From contig JABSRF010000011.1 in assembly GCA_013215275.1 (NCBI GenBank), positions 1 through 35,815 of the forward strand: DNA of 35,815 nucleotides, read 5' to 3'. The position numbers were made by a program, and so were the translations under genes. Source of the DNA: Oligoflexales bacterium. GTDB lineage: Bacteria; Bdellovibrionota_B; Oligoflexia; Oligoflexales; Bog-1112. Below the pieces are notes generated by a model. That model had not been told where the DNA came from. It saw nothing but the letters and a program-made list of their open reading frames with translations, and did not search any database. Below, in pieces: positions 33,843-35,815 of this stretch (position 1 is its first letter; every line of letters begins with the position of its first letter).

Positions 33843-34772
33843 ATGAATGTTATACGAAGTCTCCCTGTAGCGTTTGGAATTGCTAGTCTAGCTATAGCAG
33901 GTATAGCTGCTGCTAAACCTGTAAAAAATAAGTACGGAGTTACCCAGAACGGTAAAATGCCTGAACCAGTTCGCATGGAACTTGCACAAGAGGTCGTGCA
34001 AACAAAAACGAATATGTCAAAAGAACACTACGAGTATATTGTTAGAGACCCTCAAAGAGCTCAGAATGATCAGGAAAGAATTACAGGTCTTTCAGCAAGG
34101 GAAGTCTTTATTTTAGTCGATCGTAGTGGCTCTATGAATGCTAACGATGAAAACCCTACAGGTAGGTCAACTGGTCAAAGGTGGACTCGGTGGGATTCTG
34201 CACGGGTAGCAGCAGAAAGCATTGCTGAGCTTTCTTTAAGCTTAGATCAAGATGGTAAAGTTGACATAATGCTATGGGATGGAGATCGCTATAGCAAGTT
34301 GCAGCACCGTTATGAGTCTATGACAAATGTGTCTGACATTAAGAGATTTTTCGAAAACAATAGGCCTCAAAGGGGAAGTACTCCTTTAGCAGAAGCATTG
34401 GAAGAGGTTTATGACACTCATCTAGCACAATTGTTGAGAGCCTCCGAGCCTTTCACAGTTGTTGTGTTAACAGATGGACAGCCTAATGATCCATCAAAAG
34501 TTAAGAACCTATTCAAGCGTATCATCCAAGAAAACAACTTAGAGCAGCCAGGACGAGAAACTTTAGCAGCCTTTTCTTTCGTACGCATGGGTGATGATCA
34601 AGGAGCGATCAATTTTCTTCAGGATTTAGATGATAATTTAATCTCTCAGCTACGTGTGAACGTTGATATTGTCGATACTAAAGAAGATAACTTCCTTTTT
34701 GGTACTGGTATGTATACAGGTCGAGAAGGTGTCGGTCCTTTTGCCCTTTTCTGGGATGCTCTATACGACTAA
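33843..34772 (+). CDS. exported von Willebrand factor A domain protein (copy 1)
   Basis: 309 residues with a clear signal peptide cleaved near AAA-KP (residue 24), so the protein is periplasmic or secreted. The vWA domain (about 85-285) has a complete metal-ion-dependent adhesion site: D93-R-S95-G-S97, T180 in STPLAEAL, and D211 in LTDGQPND. The late segment GDDQGAINFLQDLDDNL and VDIVDT marks a specific vWA subfamily. A 28-residue tail after that (TGMYTGREGVGPFALFWDALYD region) is absent from copy 2. The ATG at 33843 is chosen because GGAG lies seven bases upstream. It is probably a metal-dependent protein-protein binder; no enzyme domain is attached. Function unknown. Confidence 0.88.
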   Translation: MNVIRSLPVAFGIASLAIAGIAAAKPVKNKYGVTQNGKMPEPVRMELAQEVVQTKTNMSKEHYEYIVRDPQRAQNDQERITGLSAREVFILVDRSGSMNANDENPTGRSTGQRWTRWDSARVAAESIAELSLSLDQDGKVDIMLWDGDRYSKLQHRYESMTNVSDIKRFFENNRPQRGSTPLAEALEEVYDTHLAQLLRASEPFTVVVLTDGQPNDPSKVKNLFKRIIQENNLEQPGRETLAAFSFVRMGDDQGAINFLQDLDDNLISQLRVNVDIVDTKEDNFLFGTGMYTGREGVGPFALFWDALYD

Positions 34773-34798
34773 TAAAAAGTTCTTACGCACTAAAATTT

Positions 34799-34830
34799 AA
34801 AGTCCTCTTTTTAAAAGGAGGGCTTTTTTT
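34799..34830 (+). terminator. strong intrinsic terminator between the vWA genes
   Basis: AAAGTCCTC (34799-34807) pairs with GGAGGGCTTT (34817-34826) over about nine base pairs including one G-U, followed by further T residues to 34830. It ends just 14 bases before the next start codon. Confidence 0.8.
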
Positions 34831-34844
34831 AATGGAGTCAGTAA

Positions 34845-35666
34845 ATGCGAATAAAAAATATGGCTTTAAATATTATTGTTATGGCCTTGCTTAGTGTCGG
34901 TGTTGTACATGCAAAGCCGATAAAAAACAAGTATGGCAAAACAGAGAATGGAAAGATGCGTTCCTCTGATCTTGAGGATCTTTCTGCAGAAGTGGTCAGT
35001 TCACAACAACAAATGAGTAATGAGCATTTTGTTGAAGTGGTGGCAGATCCTCAGAAAGCTATCAACGATCAAGAGAGATTGGCGGCACTCTCTGCTAGAG
35101 AAATTTTTATCCTAGTTGACCGAAGTGGCTCTATGGGAGCAAGTGATGAAAACCCTACTGGCCAAAGGAGTTCCCGTTGGACTCGTTGGGATTCAGCACG
35201 GGTAGCGGCAGAAAGCATTGTTGAGCTCGCTTTGTTCTTAGACATCGATAATAAGGTTGAAGTGACCCTTTGGAGTGGAAGTAGTATCAAAACTGAAGTC
35301 GTAAGCCAGATCAATGATATATCCCATCTATTTTCAAGGAACTCACCATCTGGAGGCACTCCGTTAGCAGAAGCCCTTGAAGATGTCTATAAGCGTAGGC
35401 TGAAGGGTTTGCTAAAAAGATCAGAGCCTTTCACAGTCATTATTCTTACGGACGGTGCCCCCAATGACCAAAGAAAGGTCAAAAAATTCTTCAAAAAGGT
35501 CATCAAGGATCACCACCTTGAGGATTACGGACGCGAGACTCTTGCAGCATTTTCCTTTGTTCGTATGGGTGACGACTCGGGAGCCACTCGATCCCTTCAG
35601 GATTTGGATGACAACTTAATAAGGGAATTGGGAGTAAAAGTAGACATTGTGGATACTAAACCCTAA
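34845..35666 (+). CDS. exported von Willebrand factor A domain protein (copy 2)
   Basis: 273 residues, a paralogue of the preceding protein. Signal peptide to about residue 23 (ALLSVGVVHA-KP), then the same KNKYGKTENGKM segment. The adhesion site is intact: D92-R-S94-G-S96, T172, D203. The linker DPQKAINDQERLAALSAREIFILVDRSGSM is nearly identical to copy 1, and stretches of DNA such as the codons around RVAAESI are almost unchanged, so duplication is recent. It ends at VDTKP and lacks the C-terminal tail of copy 1. GGAG lies seven bases before the ATG. A strong terminator separates it from copy 1, so it probably has its own promoter or relies on read-through. Confidence 0.88.
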   Translation: MRIKNMALNIIVMALLSVGVVHAKPIKNKYGKTENGKMRSSDLEDLSAEVVSSQQQMSNEHFVEVVADPQKAINDQERLAALSAREIFILVDRSGSMGASDENPTGQRSSRWTRWDSARVAAESIVELALFLDIDNKVEVTLWSGSSIKTEVVSQINDISHLFSRNSPSGGTPLAEALEDVYKRRLKGLLKRSEPFTVIILTDGAPNDQRKVKKFFKKVIKDHHLEDYGRETLAAFSFVRMGDDSGATRSLQDLDDNLIRELGVKVDIVDTKP

Positions 35667-35797
35667 TCAAGTGACCTTTATAATGGCGTAATTTTCAAGA
35701 TTTTCACTGGATACATGAGCAAATTCACCATATTTTTTAATTTTTCTCTATTCTGTGGTTTTATTATTCCATAAGACAAGAAAACAGAGGAGGTGAT

Positions 35798-35815
35798 ATG
35801 TTCAGTAACACAAAT
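35798..35815 (+). CDS. start of a further gene, cut by the window edge
   Basis: An ATG followed by six open codons (MFSNTN). It is preceded by AGAGGAGGTGAT, which is fully complementary to the 3' end of 16S rRNA and is the best Shine-Dalgarno sequence in the window. It lies 131 bases after the second vWA gene. Product unknown. Confidence 0.5.

Noticed and set aside
1-35815. CRISPR array, insertion sequence or prophage
   Set aside because: No regularly spaced repeats, transposase or integrase motifs, or phage structural genes were seen; dUTPase here sits in a housekeeping block rather than a phage context.

Overview
The window looks like a chromosomal segment of a flagellated Gram-negative bacterium of the Bdellovibrionota/Oligoflexia type or another former deltaproteobacterial lineage. 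That placement is an inference. It rests on flagellar P- and L-ring genes, a CarD-family regulator, a sigma-54 promoter in front of a hook/rod operon, lipid A-type acyltransferase chemistry, lipoproteins and moderate-to-low GC (low 40s percent by eye). I saw no insertion sequence, prophage, CRISPR array, tRNA or rRNA.

Layout. 1-632 is non-coding, with repeated AT-rich sites upstream of a ribbon-helix-helix-like protein that has an Asn-rich tail. Next come spermidine synthase (speE), convergent oligoribonuclease (orn), an exported DsbA-like oxidoreductase fused to a chaperone-like N-terminus, a PilZ protein with an intact c-di-GMP signature, and a NamZ/DUF1343 protein. A leftward TPR protein has an exact sigma-28 -10 box upstream. 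Divergent from it are a large S41 (CtpA/Prc-like) protease and a glycosyltransferase-TPR fusion.

12324-15828 is a leftward housekeeping block: rpsO, pnp, dut and a small RHH-like protein with one CxxC pair, with hairpins between rpsO and pnp and downstream of dut. A divergent CarD-family regulator has a good sigma-70 promoter, and a RibD-C/DHFR-like reductase follows it.

17523-27137 is flagellar. A short flagellin (fliC) is followed by a textbook -24/-12 promoter and ten tightly packed genes: flgF, flgG, flgA, flgH, flgI, flgJ (rod-binding domain only), flgM, flgN, flgK and flgL. Together they encode rod, rings, the anti-sigma-28 factor, the export chaperone and the hook-filament junction proteins. 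This is classic tiered control: sigma-54 drives basal-body genes, and FlgM holds sigma-28 until the hook is complete.

The soluble transhydrogenase gene sthA converges on flgL. Then comes a rightward run made of a possible 52-codon small ORF, lipA, an LpxL/HtrB-like acyltransferase, an ICMT-like membrane protein and a glutaryl-CoA dehydrogenase (gcdH). A convergent, cysteine-rich putative lipoprotein follows. The window ends with two tandem exported von Willebrand A proteins from a recent duplication, separated by a strong intrinsic terminator, and the first codons of another gene with an ideal Shine-Dalgarno sequence.

The least explained parts are the tandem exported vWA proteins, the RHH/Asn-rich protein with its repeat-bearing upstream region, the putative sigma-28-controlled TPR protein, the glycosyltransferase-TPR fusion beside the long S41 protease, and the small ORF before lipA. 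No single set of genes here is convincingly an undescribed defence or mobile system.
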